Shown piece by piece: positions 24,570-34,081 of a DNA stretch of 56,034 bases. Source of the stretch: Martinezella miluonensis (GTDB lineage: Bacteria > Pseudomonadota > Alphaproteobacteria > Rhizobiales > Rhizobiaceae); NCBI RefSeq assembly GCF_900094545.1, contig NZ_FMAH01000042.1, positions 1 through 56,034 on the forward strand. The letters are read 5' to 3'. A program made the translations under genes and the position numbers. Within the stretch, counting starts at the first letter, position 1. Every line of letters starts with the position of its first letter. A model generated the notes under the pieces. That model was given only the letters and a program-made list of their open reading frames with translations, did not search any database and was not told the DNA's origin.

Positions 24570-24871
24570 GGCCGAATGCTGCGGGGCTGCAACGACGGCG
24601 TTCATATTGTTGCGCTGTGGGCGCAGGCCTCACGGTGTTTGCTCGCGTCTGGTTCAAGACACAGGATGCACAAATCACTCTGCAATTTGCTGAGGCTGTA
24701 GGGCGGTTTTCCGAAGCCATGGAATGTTATCTGACAACGAGAGAGCATGATGCTGTCGCGCGCATTGTCACGGCCGACCATTTCACGCATATCCCGAGCG
24801 CATTGAACATGAAGACTGACGTCCCGATGGGAACCCTGAAACGAATCTATGAGTTGCCGTTGACCACGTAG
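24570..24871 (+). pseudogene. Lrp/AsnC regulator, C-terminal remnant
   Basis: The frame from about 24617 encodes the ligand-sensing half of an Lrp/AsnC protein: GAGLTVFARVWFKTQDAQ, FAEAVGRFSEAMECYLTT, then KTDVPMGTLKRIYELPL at the end. These follow the family order, but about ten residues are missing between VTAD and HFTHIP, and no helix-turn-helix is readable upstream. It probably once regulated the neighbouring aldehyde dehydrogenase or short-chain dehydrogenase. The following 24872-25183 (312 bases) holds nothing further I can name apart from the ribosome site of the next gene. Confidence 0.6.
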
Positions 24872-25183
24872 TGACACGGCGCCGACGGTCATTGAGCCTG
24901 CTCGCTTTGAACGACTTCGGACCTTCACAACACGGTGGACATTCGCAATGAAGTTCTGCCTTACGGTACAACATAGGCAGATTGCGCTGAATGGAGCCGC
25001 GTACCATCGGCAGGCAGACGAAATCAGAGGACGATCCCTATGAGCTATCTTGCGGTAGATCGATAGGCCAGAACCGACGTCAGCGCCCCCGCATTGGAGA
25101 ACCGTCCGGGCAATAGGATTGGGGAACCTCGCCGAGAGCATCACCGAAACGGTAAACAGCGCGGCCAACCGACGGAGAAAGCT

Positions 25184-26611
25184 GTGAAACATGCGCATAA
25201 GTTCTATATCGGTGGAAACTGGATCGACCCTACGCTCTCAACCACTCGCGAGGTCATCGACCCGTCCACCGAGCAGCCGATAGGAGCGATTGCGATGGGC
25301 TGTGCCGCAGACGCCCATAAGGCAATCGCAGCTGCGCGTAGCGCCTTTGTTTCTTTCTCTCAGACGACGAAGGAAGAACGCTTGGCGCTTTTGAAGCGAA
25401 TTCTGGCAATCCTCAAGCGTCGTAACGACGAGATTGGCGACGTCATATCTCACGAAATGGGAGCGCCGCTTGCCATGGCCCGGGCTGAACAAGCTGCCCT
25501 CGGCGCTATTCATTTCGAGCAAACGATCAAGGCCTGCGAAACATTCGCCTTCGAATACATGCAAGGCTCGACTCGCATCGTGCACGAACCGGTTGGCGTG
25601 GTAGCAATGATCACGCCTTGGAACTGGCCGATCAACCAGATCGCGTGCAAGGTCGCAGCGGCACTCGCGACCGGCTGCACGATGGTGCTCAAACCCTCAG
25701 AGATCGCTCCGTTCAACGCAATCGTCTTTGCTGAGATCATGGCTGAAGCTGGCGTACCGGCAGGAGTCTTCAATCTGGTCCAAGGTGACGGTCCAACCGT
25801 CGGAACGATACTCGCCAGCCATCCGGATGTTGACATGGTGTCCTTCACGGGCTCAACGCGTGCCGGCATCGCCGTCGCGCAGGCAGCTGCACCGACGGTC
25901 AAGCGGGTGCATCAGGAACTCGGCGGCAAGTCGCCAAACATCATCTTACGGAGCGCCGATTTCGCCGCATCCATCAGCGCAGGCGTGCGCCGGTGCTTTG
26001 GCAATTCCGGGCAGTCGTGCAATGCGCCGACGCGAATGCTCGTGCCAGCCGAGCGAATGGATGAAGCAAGTTCAATAGCCGCGAGAGAAGCGGCCATGCT
26101 TGTTGTCGGTCCCCCTTCGGATACTCACACCGACCTGGGGCCGGTGGCAAGCGCGGCCCAATTCGCAAAAATCCAGGCGCTGATCGCGGCAGGTATCGCG
26201 GAAGGAGCTGAACTTGTCGCCGGCGGTATCGGGCGCCCCTCACATCTCAACATAGGTTACTACGTGCGCCCAACCGTTTTTGCTCGCGTGACAAATTCGA
26301 TGACGGTTGCGCGCGAAGAAATCTTCGGTCCCGTGCTGTCGATTATCGGCTATCAAAACGAGGACGAGGCGGTGGCAATTGCCAACGATACGCCCTATGG
26401 ACTCGCCGCTTACATTCAGGGCGACCCCCTGGAGGCGCGGTCGGTCGCTTGCAGGCTTCGAGCCGGCACTGTTCGTCTTAATCAATCGGCATGGGATGGC
26501 GCCGCGCCATTTGGAGGATACAAGCAATCCGGCAATGGTCGGGAGTATGGGAAGTTTGGCCTGCATGAATTTACCGAGATCAAGGGTATCGTCGGCTTCG
26601 TATCGCACTGA
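25184..26611 (+). CDS. Aldehyde dehydrogenase
   Basis: NAD(P)-dependent aldehyde dehydrogenase, 475 residues. PWNWPINQIACK near 146, Glu at about 245 (HQELGGKSP), catalytic Cys at about 279 (GQSCNAPTRM), and the C-terminal PFGGYKQSGNGREYG. GTG at 25184 is taken as start because GGAG lies 6 bases upstream and the product begins VKHAHKFYIGGNW as in relatives; the ATG at 25191 is out of frame. Similar to betaine-aldehyde/general aldehyde dehydrogenases; the substrate is not assigned. It stands alone, following a decayed Lrp-type gene. Confidence 0.88.
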   Translation: MKHAHKFYIGGNWIDPTLSTTREVIDPSTEQPIGAIAMGCAADAHKAIAAARSAFVSFSQTTKEERLALLKRILAILKRRNDEIGDVISHEMGAPLAMARAEQAALGAIHFEQTIKACETFAFEYMQGSTRIVHEPVGVVAMITPWNWPINQIACKVAAALATGCTMVLKPSEIAPFNAIVFAEIMAEAGVPAGVFNLVQGDGPTVGTILASHPDVDMVSFTGSTRAGIAVAQAAAPTVKRVHQELGGKSPNIILRSADFAASISAGVRRCFGNSGQSCNAPTRMLVPAERMDEASSIAAREAAMLVVGPPSDTHTDLGPVASAAQFAKIQALIAAGIAEGAELVAGGIGRPSHLNIGYYVRPTVFARVTNSMTVAREEIFGPVLSIIGYQNEDEAVAIANDTPYGLAAYIQGDPLEARSVACRLRAGTVRLNQSAWDGAAPFGGYKQSGNGREYGKFGLHEFTEIKGIVGFVSH

Positions 26612-26789
26612 GCCAATTGTTGACCTCGATAGGCCGGTATCTGGGAAGAATAACGGGTCAACCTCTTTCGAAACCCATTTCCGAACCGGCTATTGGTGCT
26701 TTCGCTGGGGGATCTGTTTGCTTTGCACAGCGCTGAGCTTGCAGTGCATGCATAGTGAGGGACTCAGGAAATGGGGCTCTTCTTTCCCA

Positions 26790-28115
26790 TCAGAAATCCG
26801 CGACTTTCCCCCAAACGGATGACGCAAACCGACTTGGATGATAAGGCAGCGGATCGACGATGGGTTCCGCGCCGGTCACCATATCGGCAATTAAATGGCC
26901 GGCCCCGGGTCCGATCCCAAAACCGTGACCGGAAAATCCGGCGGCGAGAATAAAGCCAGGGAGCGTCGGGATTTCGCCAATGCCGGGAACACCATCCGGT
27001 GTGCTGTCGATATAGCCTGCCCAAGCGGCCGTGATCTCGGTCTTGCGAAGCTCCGGCAGAAGTTCAACTGCCCTTGCGTGCGTCAGTTCGATCGTAGCGC
27101 GATCCGGCCTCGGATCGAGAATGCGCATATGTTCCATTGGCGTCGGCCGGTCGAGCCGCCAATGTTTCAACGATTCATGTCCGGAGCGGAAGCCTTCGAG
27201 CCCACCGGGCGATAGGCTTTTTCGTCGCTTGAGGAACATCGGAATGAATTGCGACGAGAACCGCAATTGTTGGGCTGTCAGGTCGACCCGACCGCGGCCG
27301 CTGATGGCGAGCGTATACCCACCGTCGCCGCGGCGGGTAATCGATACACCGCTGGTGTGCAATGTATCCGGCAGCCCCTCGGCGCCAGAGGAGACCGCCA
27401 GGATCGAGGAGCGAATGGAAGCCTGGGGAAAGCGGATCCCCAATTGCCGGCAGAAAGATGATGCCCAAGCGCCACCGGCAAGGATCACCGTCTTGGTGCG
27501 GATCACGCCGCTCTCGGTGACCACACCGCTGACGCGCCCGCCCTCTGTTTCCAGGCCGCGGGCGGCACAATTCTGATGAACGGTGCTGCCGAGCTTCACA
27601 ATCGCGCGCGCCACCGCAGGCGCCGCATTGGCCGGATCGGCTATTCCATCGGTTGGCGAGAAGACGCCTCCCTTCCACACACGCCCCGTTGCTCGGCCGC
27701 GCTCGGTTGCGGTGGCGCCGTCGAGCATATGGGTGGTGACATCAACCGTCTGGGCAAAGTCGTGCCAGCGCGCCCAACCGGCGATCTCCTGTTCGTCATT
27801 GCTGAGATAGAATAACCCGCAACGCCGGAAGCCCGCGTTTTCGCCGGTATCGCCGGCAAATCTCTCCCACAGATCGAGGCTCTTCGTCGCCATCGGCAGT
27901 TCTCGGGCATCGCGATTTTGCTGCCGGCACCAACCCCAGTTGCGGCTGGATTGTTCCGCACCGATCAGGCCTTTCTCGACAAGGGCAACGCGTAGGCCCG
28001 ATCTTGCGAGATAATATGCTGCGAAAACACCGACAATACCGCCGCCGATCACCACCGTGTCGGCTGACTTCGGCAATATCGGCGAGCTTTCGATGAGACA
28101 AAGCGGTGCAGGCAT
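26790..28115 (-). CDS. FAD-dependent amino-acid/amine oxidoreductase (DAO family)
   Basis: Flavoprotein of 441 residues with an N-terminal FAD-binding motif GGGIVG (24-29) and Glu at about 47 after the second strand, then SSRNWGWCRQQNRD at 57-70. The C-terminal end has STPDGVPGIGE and GFSGHGFGIGPGAG, typical of the D-amino-acid/sarcosine oxidase group. The ATG at 28115 is preceded by GGAGG, 6 bases upstream. A close relative is encoded at 51656-52984. It is divergent from the AsnC gene, the usual layout for a regulator and its target; the substrate is probably an amino acid or N-alkyl amino acid. Confidence 0.88.
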   Translation of the reverse strand: MPAPLCLIESSPILPKSADTVVIGGGIVGVFAAYYLARSGLRVALVEKGLIGAEQSSRNWGWCRQQNRDARELPMATKSLDLWERFAGDTGENAGFRRCGLFYLSNDEQEIAGWARWHDFAQTVDVTTHMLDGATATERGRATGRVWKGGVFSPTDGIADPANAAPAVARAIVKLGSTVHQNCAARGLETEGGRVSGVVTESGVIRTKTVILAGGAWASSFCRQLGIRFPQASIRSSILAVSSGAEGLPDTLHTSGVSITRRGDGGYTLAISGRGRVDLTAQQLRFSSQFIPMFLKRRKSLSPGGLEGFRSGHESLKHWRLDRPTPMEHMRILDPRPDRATIELTHARAVELLPELRKTEITAAWAGYIDSTPDGVPGIGEIPTLPGFILAAGFSGHGFGIGPGAGHLIADMVTGAEPIVDPLPYHPSRFASSVWGKVADF

Positions 28116-28197
28116 GCGTGACCTCCAAATTCTACCCAACCCTAACCCATTGTTCGGCCAAACGTTGCTGGAGATCACCGGACCGCCGAATTTTATG

Positions 28198-28212
28198 CCG
28201 TACCCGATACGG
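28198..28212. promoter_or_regulatory. Candidate AsnC operator
   Basis: A 15-base inverted repeat with 5-base arms (CCGTA and TACGG, 5-base spacer) lies between the divergent FAD oxidoreductase and AsnC genes. Its length fits the Lrp/AsnC binding-site size. The arms are short, so chance cannot be excluded. Confidence 0.3.
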
Positions 28213-28349
28213 TCTATAAACTATTGTGCTTCAATGGAGATTTGTCTTCCGCATAGACATGTTCAGGCGATGTGCTACCCTCAACGCCACTTGGTAACAG
28301 CATTTTGTGCCGCCTTTTCCCGGCACTTTCTCAACGGCGGACCTCACTC

Positions 28350-28826
28350 ATGAAACTGGATCGGATCGATATCAAAATCCTCTACGAGCTTCAGAGAAAT
28401 GGCCGCATCACCAATGTCGAGCTGGCCGAGCTTGTGGCTCTTTCTCCTAGTCCATGCCTCATGCGCGTCAAGCGCCTCCAGGCTGAAGGATACATCGAAG
28501 GCTATTCCGCCCAGATCAACCTCGCAAAACTCGGTCAAACACTAACCGTCTTTACCGAGATCACCCTCAAGAACCACAGGCAGATCGATTTTGCTCGCTT
28601 CCTAAACGTGGTCGAGAAAATTGATCAAGTGATCGAGTGCCATCTCGTTTCCGGCGGCTACGACTATCTCATCAAATTTGTCACCGCCGGGATCGGTGAG
28701 TATCAGACCATTATGGAACGGCTGACCGATATGGATATTGGGATCGACAAGTACTTCAGCTTCGTCGTGCTCAAGTCGCCGATCGTCAAGGCGCACATGC
28801 CGTTGACCAGCCTGTTTCCCATGTGA
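28350..28826 (+). CDS. Lrp/AsnC family transcriptional regulator
   Basis: Regulator of 158 residues. The helix-turn-helix covers about residues 5-50 (DRIDIKILYELQRNGRI, recognition helix near LSPSPCLMRVKRL), and the C-terminal RAM ligand-binding domain covers about 65-150 (VIECHLVSGGYDYLIKF). The family senses amino acids. It is transcribed away from the FAD oxidoreductase and converges on the importer ending at 28852. It probably controls these neighbours in response to the imported amino compound. Confidence 0.9.
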   Translation: MKLDRIDIKILYELQRNGRITNVELAELVALSPSPCLMRVKRLQAEGYIEGYSAQINLAKLGQTLTVFTEITLKNHRQIDFARFLNVVEKIDQVIECHLVSGGYDYLIKFVTAGIGEYQTIMERLTDMDIGIDKYFSFVVLKSPIVKAHMPLTSLFPM

Positions 28827-28851
28827 TCGGCATCCGAGGTCATGTCATCGG

Positions 28852-30507
28852 TTAGCCATGGCCGTATTCACGCTTGAGTTCCGGGTCCTGAACAAGACTG
28901 TCGAGCCATTTCGGATCGAGTTTCGGAACGGACTGGAACAGCAGTTGCGAATAGGGGTGGCGGGGCGCATTGGCGGATTCGCGTGTGATTTGCTCCACCT
29001 TCCGGCCGCCATACATCACGACGATTTCGTCGCAAATTGCCTCGACGACCGAGAGATCATGGCTGATGAAGATGTAAGACAAATGCAGCTCACGCTGCAG
29101 TTCCTTCAAGAGCTCGATGATTGCCGCTGCGACAACGGTGTCGAGAGCAGAGGTGATTTCATCACAGATGATCAGGCGCGGTTCTGCTGCCAGCGCGCGG
29201 GCAAAATTCACGCGCTGCTTCTGTCCGCCGGACAGTTCCGACGGATAGCGATAGCGAAGCGCGCGCGGCAATCGCACCATGTCAAGCAGTTCGTCGACCC
29301 TGGCCTCTCGAGCCTTGCTGCCCATGCCATGGTAGAAGACCAGCGGCCGCTCGAGAATATCGCCGACGGACTTTGCCGGGTTGAGCGCCGTGTCGGCATA
29401 TTGAAAGACAATCTGCATCTCACGCAGTTGGTCGCGCGAGCGCAACTTTGCGGCGCGATTCATGTCGCTGCCATTGAAGCCGATGGTGCCTGATACGGCG
29501 GGCAGAATGCCTGCGATTGCACGAGCCAGCGTCGACTTTCCGCATCCGGATTCGCCGATGATGCCGAGATTCCTGCCCTTCTCCACTTCAAGGCTGACGG
29601 ATTGAACTGCACAGACTGCCGGCAGGCCATTGGCCTGCATATCACCATAGCCCGCAACCAGGCCGTCGATCCTCAGCATGGGTGCGATCGACCCTGCGAT
29701 ACTCCCTCTACGGAACGCTTGTTTCGGTTCGAAGGCCGCCAGTAGCTCGCGCGTATAGGGATGGCTCGGTCGCGTAAGGATCGCTTCGGTGGACGCCAAT
29801 TCCTGGATTTCGCCGCCCTTAAGCACGGCAATGCGGTCGGCGATCTGCGCCACGACCGCTAGATCGTGCGAAACGTAAACACCGGCAATATCGCCAGCGC
29901 GGATGACGGACTTGAACGCCTTCAGTACGTCGATCTGCGTCGTCACGTCGAGCGCGGTGGTCGGTTCGTCAAAAATAATCAGCTTTGGTTCGCCGATCAG
30001 GGCCATGGCGGCAGCCAATCGCTGCAGCTGGCCGCCGGAGACCTGATGTGGATATCGTTCGCCGATCGTTTCCGGGCTCGGCAGCGACAGCGCCCGGAAA
30101 AGTTCGATCGCGCGCCGGCGTGCTTGCTCCGGCGACATCAGTCTGTGAATGCGGGTGACCTCGATGACCTGCTCCATGATCTTCGAGGCCGGATTAAAGG
30201 CCGCAGCCGCGCTTTGCGGAATATAGGCAACTGTGGTGCCGCGGACCTTTGAGCGTTCGCTTTCCGACAGAGCGGCCATGTCCTGCCCGTCGACATGGAC
30301 CTTGCCGCCGGATATGCGGCAACCCTCTCGTGCATGCCCCATGAGAGTCAACGCTATCGTCGTCTTGCCCGAGCCGCTTTCGCCGATCAGCGCGACGATT
30401 TCTCCCTTGGCGATATCGAAACTGACGTCCTTGATGATTTCCACCACGCGGCCGGAGTCAGTCGTGGCTTCGACCTTCAGATTTTTGATTTCAACGAGGT
30501 TGGCCAT
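28852..30507 (-). CDS. Peptide-type ABC transporter ATPase, two fused domains
   Basis: The product has 551 residues and two complete ABC domains (DppD-like and DppF-like). Domain 1 has Walker A GESGSGKT near residue 37, signature VSGGQLQR and Walker B LIIFDEP. Domain 2 has Walker A GESGCGKS, signature LSGGQKQR and LIICDEI. The start ATG at 30507 has AGGAG 7 bases upstream; the in-frame GTG at 30513 overlaps that site. Most importers of this family use two separate ATPases, so the fusion is a variant, though a common one. It is the last gene of the minus-strand importer operon. Confidence 0.9.
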   Translation of the reverse strand: MANLVEIKNLKVEATTDSGRVVEIIKDVSFDIAKGEIVALIGESGSGKTTIALTLMGHAREGCRISGGKVHVDGQDMAALSESERSKVRGTTVAYIPQSAAAAFNPASKIMEQVIEVTRIHRLMSPEQARRRAIELFRALSLPSPETIGERYPHQVSGGQLQRLAAAMALIGEPKLIIFDEPTTALDVTTQIDVLKAFKSVIRAGDIAGVYVSHDLAVVAQIADRIAVLKGGEIQELASTEAILTRPSHPYTRELLAAFEPKQAFRRGSIAGSIAPMLRIDGLVAGYGDMQANGLPAVCAVQSVSLEVEKGRNLGIIGESGCGKSTLARAIAGILPAVSGTIGFNGSDMNRAAKLRSRDQLREMQIVFQYADTALNPAKSVGDILERPLVFYHGMGSKAREARVDELLDMVRLPRALRYRYPSELSGGQKQRVNFARALAAEPRLIICDEITSALDTVVAAAIIELLKELQRELHLSYIFISHDLSVVEAICDEIVVMYGGRKVEQITRESANAPRHPYSQLLFQSVPKLDPKWLDSLVQDPELKREYGHG

Positions 30508-30509
30508 TG

Positions 30510-31361
30510 TCACGCGCTCCTGTCTCTGATCCTGCGCGGCAGGTTGTCGATCAGCAGGTTGACGCTGATGGTGAGGCTGGCGATGGCAAAGGAGGGTACG
30601 ATCACGGCAGGTGCTGCGAAGGGCAGTCCGCCGATATTTTCGCGAACCAGAGCGCCCCAGTCGGCATAGGGCGGCTGCAGGCCAAGGCCGAGGAAGGAAA
30701 GGCCTGATAGCAGGAGCACAACAAACACGAAGCGCAGCCCAAAGTCGGCCAGGACCGGTCGGATAATGTTCGGCAGGATTTCAGAGGAGATAATATAGCC
30801 GACCCGCTCACCGCGGGTGCGCGCAACTGTGATGAAATCCATCGTATTGATGTTGACGGCGAGCGCGCGGGCAAAGCGGTAAGCACCCGGCGTGTAGATG
30901 ACGGCGAGGGTGATGATCAGCACCGGAATGGACGATCCGACGGCAGCAACGACCACGAGGCCAAAAAGCTTGCTCGGGATCGAGTTCAGGGCGTCGAGAA
31001 ACCGGCTCAGGATTATGTCAAACCATCCGCCGATAACCGCAGCGATCATGCCGAGCGTCACGCCGCAAAAGCAGCAAAGTGCGACAGCTGCAAGCGAAAT
31101 GCCCACGGTGTAGCGGGCACCCATCATCACGCGCGAAAGCATGTCGCGGCCGAGATAGTCCGAGCCGAGCCACAATTGATGGCTCATGGGGCCGAAATAG
31201 TCCGTATCGACGATTTCACCGACGGAATAGGGGATCATATAGGGTGCGAACAGGGCGACGATCGTCCAGCCGAGGATGATGGCAAAGGCAAAGACGCCAA
31301 CAGGGCTGACGTTGTAGCCGAACATGGACGGAGCGTGGCGAAGCAGGCTTTTCGTGGTCAT
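30510..31361 (-). CDS. Peptide-type ABC transporter permease, DppC-like
   Basis: Inner-membrane permease of 283 residues with about six membrane segments. LGSDYLGRDMLSRVMMGAR near 70 is the DppC/OppC hallmark, and the coupling loop is near VARTRGERVGYIISSEILPN at about 195. The ATG at 31361 overlaps the end of the DppB gene by 4 bases; an upstream in-frame extension lacks a ribosome site. It partners DppB. Confidence 0.9.
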   Translation of the reverse strand: MTTKSLLRHAPSMFGYNVSPVGVFAFAIILGWTIVALFAPYMIPYSVGEIVDTDYFGPMSHQLWLGSDYLGRDMLSRVMMGARYTVGISLAAVALCCFCGVTLGMIAAVIGGWFDIILSRFLDALNSIPSKLFGLVVVAAVGSSIPVLIITLAVIYTPGAYRFARALAVNINTMDFITVARTRGERVGYIISSEILPNIIRPVLADFGLRFVFVVLLLSGLSFLGLGLQPPYADWGALVRENIGGLPFAAPAVIVPSFAIASLTISVNLLIDNLPRRIRDRSA

Positions 31362-32308
31362 CGCAGCCTCGGATTTGACAGGATAGCAACGATGTCGGCA
31401 GCGGTGATCAGCAAGAGATAACCAAGGCAAAAAATCATCGCACAGCTTTGGATGAGTGGCAGGTCTCGGGTTGCGACGGCGTCGACCATCAGCTTGGCGA
31501 CACCCGGGTAGTTGAAGATAGTCTCGACGATGATGACGCCGCCGACGAGGTAGGAGAGCGAAAGCGCGATCGCATTGACGATCGGACCAAGGGCGTTGGG
31601 CAATGCATGCATAAACACCATTCGGCCGCGCGAGGCGCCCTTGAGCAGGGCCATTTCCACATAGGGCGTCTTTAGCGTTTCGATCAAGGCCGCTCGGGTC
31701 ATGCGGATCATCTGCGCCGAGATGACGAAGGTGAGCGTAATGACCGGCATGGCATAGATCTTCAGGAGGTCGAAGAATGTATGCGCTTCATTAATGGAGG
31801 AGAGTGCAGGCAGCCAGCGCAGATAGACGGCGAACACGAGCACGGCAAGCGTTGCAACCATGAACTCGGGCACCGATATGACGCCGATCGAAATGATCGT
31901 GACAATGCGATCGTAGTAGGAGCCACGGAGCATGGCTGAGGTAATGCCGAGTAGCAGTGCAAGTGGGACCGAAACGAGCGTCGTGATGGCGGCAAGCTCC
32001 AGCGTCGCCACCAGGCGACCACCGATCAGCTGCGCAACGGGCATGTTGTTGGCATAGGATGTTCCAAGGTCACCCTTCACCAGTCCCAAAAGCCAAGCCA
32101 TGAACCGCAGAATCGCAGGCTCGTCGAGATGCATGGCCTTGCGCAGGCCTGCAACCGCCTCGGGCGTGGCCGCCTGACCGAGCAGAATGGAGGCGGTGTC
32201 TCCTGGCAGCATACTCGTTGCAAAAAAGACGGCGAACGACACGATCAGCAAGGTGATGATCGCGATGAAGAGCCGGTTTAGGACAAGAATGGAAACCTCG
32301 GATCTCAA
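31358..32308 (-). CDS. Peptide-type ABC transporter permease, DppB-like
   Basis: Inner-membrane permease of 316 residues with six membrane segments, and the family's early SMLPGDTASILLGQ and the coupling loop ALLKGASRGRMVFMHALPNAL at about 222-242. The likely start is TTG at 32308, because AGGAG lies 8 bases before it and no ATG or GTG is better placed. The use of TTG may keep its expression low relative to the binding protein upstream. Confidence 0.87.
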   Translation of the reverse strand: MRSEVSILVLNRLFIAIITLLIVSFAVFFATSMLPGDTASILLGQAATPEAVAGLRKAMHLDEPAILRFMAWLLGLVKGDLGTSYANNMPVAQLIGGRLVATLELAAITTLVSVPLALLLGITSAMLRGSYYDRIVTIISIGVISVPEFMVATLAVLVFAVYLRWLPALSSINEAHTFFDLLKIYAMPVITLTFVISAQMIRMTRAALIETLKTPYVEMALLKGASRGRMVFMHALPNALGPIVNAIALSLSYLVGGVIIVETIFNYPGVAKLMVDAVATRDLPLIQSCAMIFCLGYLLLITAADIVAILSNPRLR

Positions 32309-32361
32309 ACGAATACTCCTGCGGCGGTCTACGAAACGAATGGCGTTCGCGGGACGGAAGT

Positions 32362-32387
32362 CCCCGAGCGGCTTGTGCCGCCCGGGG
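32362..32387 (-). promoter_or_regulatory. Intercistronic stem-loop after the binding-protein gene
   Basis: CCCCG, one unpaired base, GCGGC, 4-base loop, GCCGC, one unpaired base, CGGGG. It starts just after the binding-protein stop (32402) on the minus strand and lies before the TTG of the permease. There is no T-run, so it fits message protection or partial attenuation. Confidence 0.55.
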
Positions 32388-32401
32388 AGGTTCCACAGCC
32401 G

Positions 32402-34012
32402 TCAGGCCTGGAGCCAGAGATACTCCGCCATTGCATAACCCATCATGCCACCGAGCGGGTTGGCTTCCAATCCGTTCACCTTGCTCGAAATGGCATCCAC
32501 ATTCGAGATGTAGGCAGGGATGATAGTACCTGCCTCTTCGGCAATCATCGTCTGCATTTCGCCATAGATTTGCTTGCGCTTGGCTTGATCCAGCAAGCCA
32601 CGGGCCTCGACAAGCATCCTGTCGAATTTTTCGGATTTGTACTGGCTCTCGTTCCACGGAGCGTTCGAGGCGTAAAGCAGCGAAAACAGAATGTCGGGCG
32701 TCGGGCGCGGATTGATGTTACCGAAATGGATCGGCGCCTTCAGCCAGTAATTATCCCAATAGCCATCGGAGGGAACACGCTGGACATCGAGCTTCATGCC
32801 GATGTCGGCGCCGGCGGCTTGGATGATCATGGCCATGTCGATCGACGAGGTCGCTGCGTCGGACGCTATGACCGGAATAGACTGCCCGAGCACGCCCGCC
32901 TTCTGGAAGTGGAATTTCGCCTTGTCGGGGTCGAAGGTTTTCGGCTTCAGATCGTTGTTGTGATAGATGTTGGCCGGAGAAACGGGCTGATCATTGGCGA
33001 CTTCGCCAAGGCCACGCAAGGCTGACTTGACGATCTGCTCGCGATTGACAAGTGACTTCATCCCGTCGACGAAATCTTTCTTGTTCCCCGGAGCCATGTC
33101 GAGGCGCATGTTGAGATTGGTATAATTGCCGCTCGTCGTCTTCGACAATGCAAAGCCCGACTGACCGTCGATGAGCTTCATGGCACGCGGATTGATCGCC
33201 GCAGCAAGATGAATGTCGCCGGAAAGCAAGGCATTCACGCGGGCATTGTCATCGCTGATCGCAAAGAACTCGAAGGAGTCGAGATAGGGTTGGCCAGACT
33301 TCCAGTAGTTCTTGTTCTTCACTACGATCGAGCGATTGCCGGGGTCGAAGGTCTCAAGAACGAAAGCTCCGGTCCCGTTGCCCTTCGAGAAGTCCGTCGT
33401 GCCGTTGGCAACGATCATGAAGTGATGTAGGGCCAGAATGGTCGGCAGGTCGGCATTCGGGTCGGCCAGGGTGATCTCGACCGTCGACTTGTCGACAGCC
33501 TTGAAGCCGGTCATCTGTGCTGCAATCTTGGCGACTTTCGAGCCGACCCCTGGATCGAGATGGCGTTTAAGGGAAAAGACCACGTCGTCGGCTGTCAGCG
33601 CCTTGCCGTCATGGAATGTCACGCCCTTGCGCAGCTTGACCGTCCAGGTCTTGGCATCCTTGCTCTCGATGCTCTCGGCAAGCTCCATTTGTGTCACGCC
33701 GGCCTTGTCGATGAAGGTCAGGCGATTGTAGAGCGAACAGCAGCGCACATAGTCGGTGGACAGCGACGCTTTTGCGGGGTCCAGTGTGTCAGCCGTCGAG
33801 GACGACCAGCCGGCCGCCTTGAAAGCTCCGCCTGAGACCGGCGTGGCCGCAACGGCCTGGGAAGCCCGGCCGAGAATAATGCCCGCCGATGATACCGCCA
33901 CGCCTCCTGCCAGCATCAGCTTCAGGAGATCGCGCCGCGTTGCGCCGCGCCTGATGGCGTTCTCCACCATCGCATCGTCAGCAGCGGTCCAGTTTGCAAT
34001 TTTGTCAGTCAT
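32402..34012 (-). CDS. Peptide-type ABC transporter binding protein
   Basis: Periplasmic binding protein of family 5 (DppA/OppA type), 536 residues. It has a twin-arginine signal (ATRRDLLKLMLAGG, about 24-37), so it is exported folded, by the Tat route. The mature part has DTLDPAKAS and WTVKLRKGVTFHDGKALTADDVVFSL (near residue 135), both classical. Binding proteins of this family take peptides, nickel, opines and other small molecules as well. It is first in the importer operon and follows HAD by 69 bases. Confidence 0.9.
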   Translation of the reverse strand: MTDKIANWTAADDAMVENAIRRGATRRDLLKLMLAGGVAVSSAGIILGRASQAVAATPVSGGAFKAAGWSSSTADTLDPAKASLSTDYVRCCSLYNRLTFIDKAGVTQMELAESIESKDAKTWTVKLRKGVTFHDGKALTADDVVFSLKRHLDPGVGSKVAKIAAQMTGFKAVDKSTVEITLADPNADLPTILALHHFMIVANGTTDFSKGNGTGAFVLETFDPGNRSIVVKNKNYWKSGQPYLDSFEFFAISDDNARVNALLSGDIHLAAAINPRAMKLIDGQSGFALSKTTSGNYTNLNMRLDMAPGNKKDFVDGMKSLVNREQIVKSALRGLGEVANDQPVSPANIYHNNDLKPKTFDPDKAKFHFQKAGVLGQSIPVIASDAATSSIDMAMIIQAAGADIGMKLDVQRVPSDGYWDNYWLKAPIHFGNINPRPTPDILFSLLYASNAPWNESQYKSEKFDRMLVEARGLLDQAKRKQIYGEMQTMIAEEAGTIIPAYISNVDAISSKVNGLEANPLGGMMGYAMAEYLWLQA

Positions 34013-34081
34013 CTAATTCCCCTTTTTCTGTTGATTGATTGATGGGATGCCCGTCTTGACCGCGAGCTTTCCCGGGTTGGG

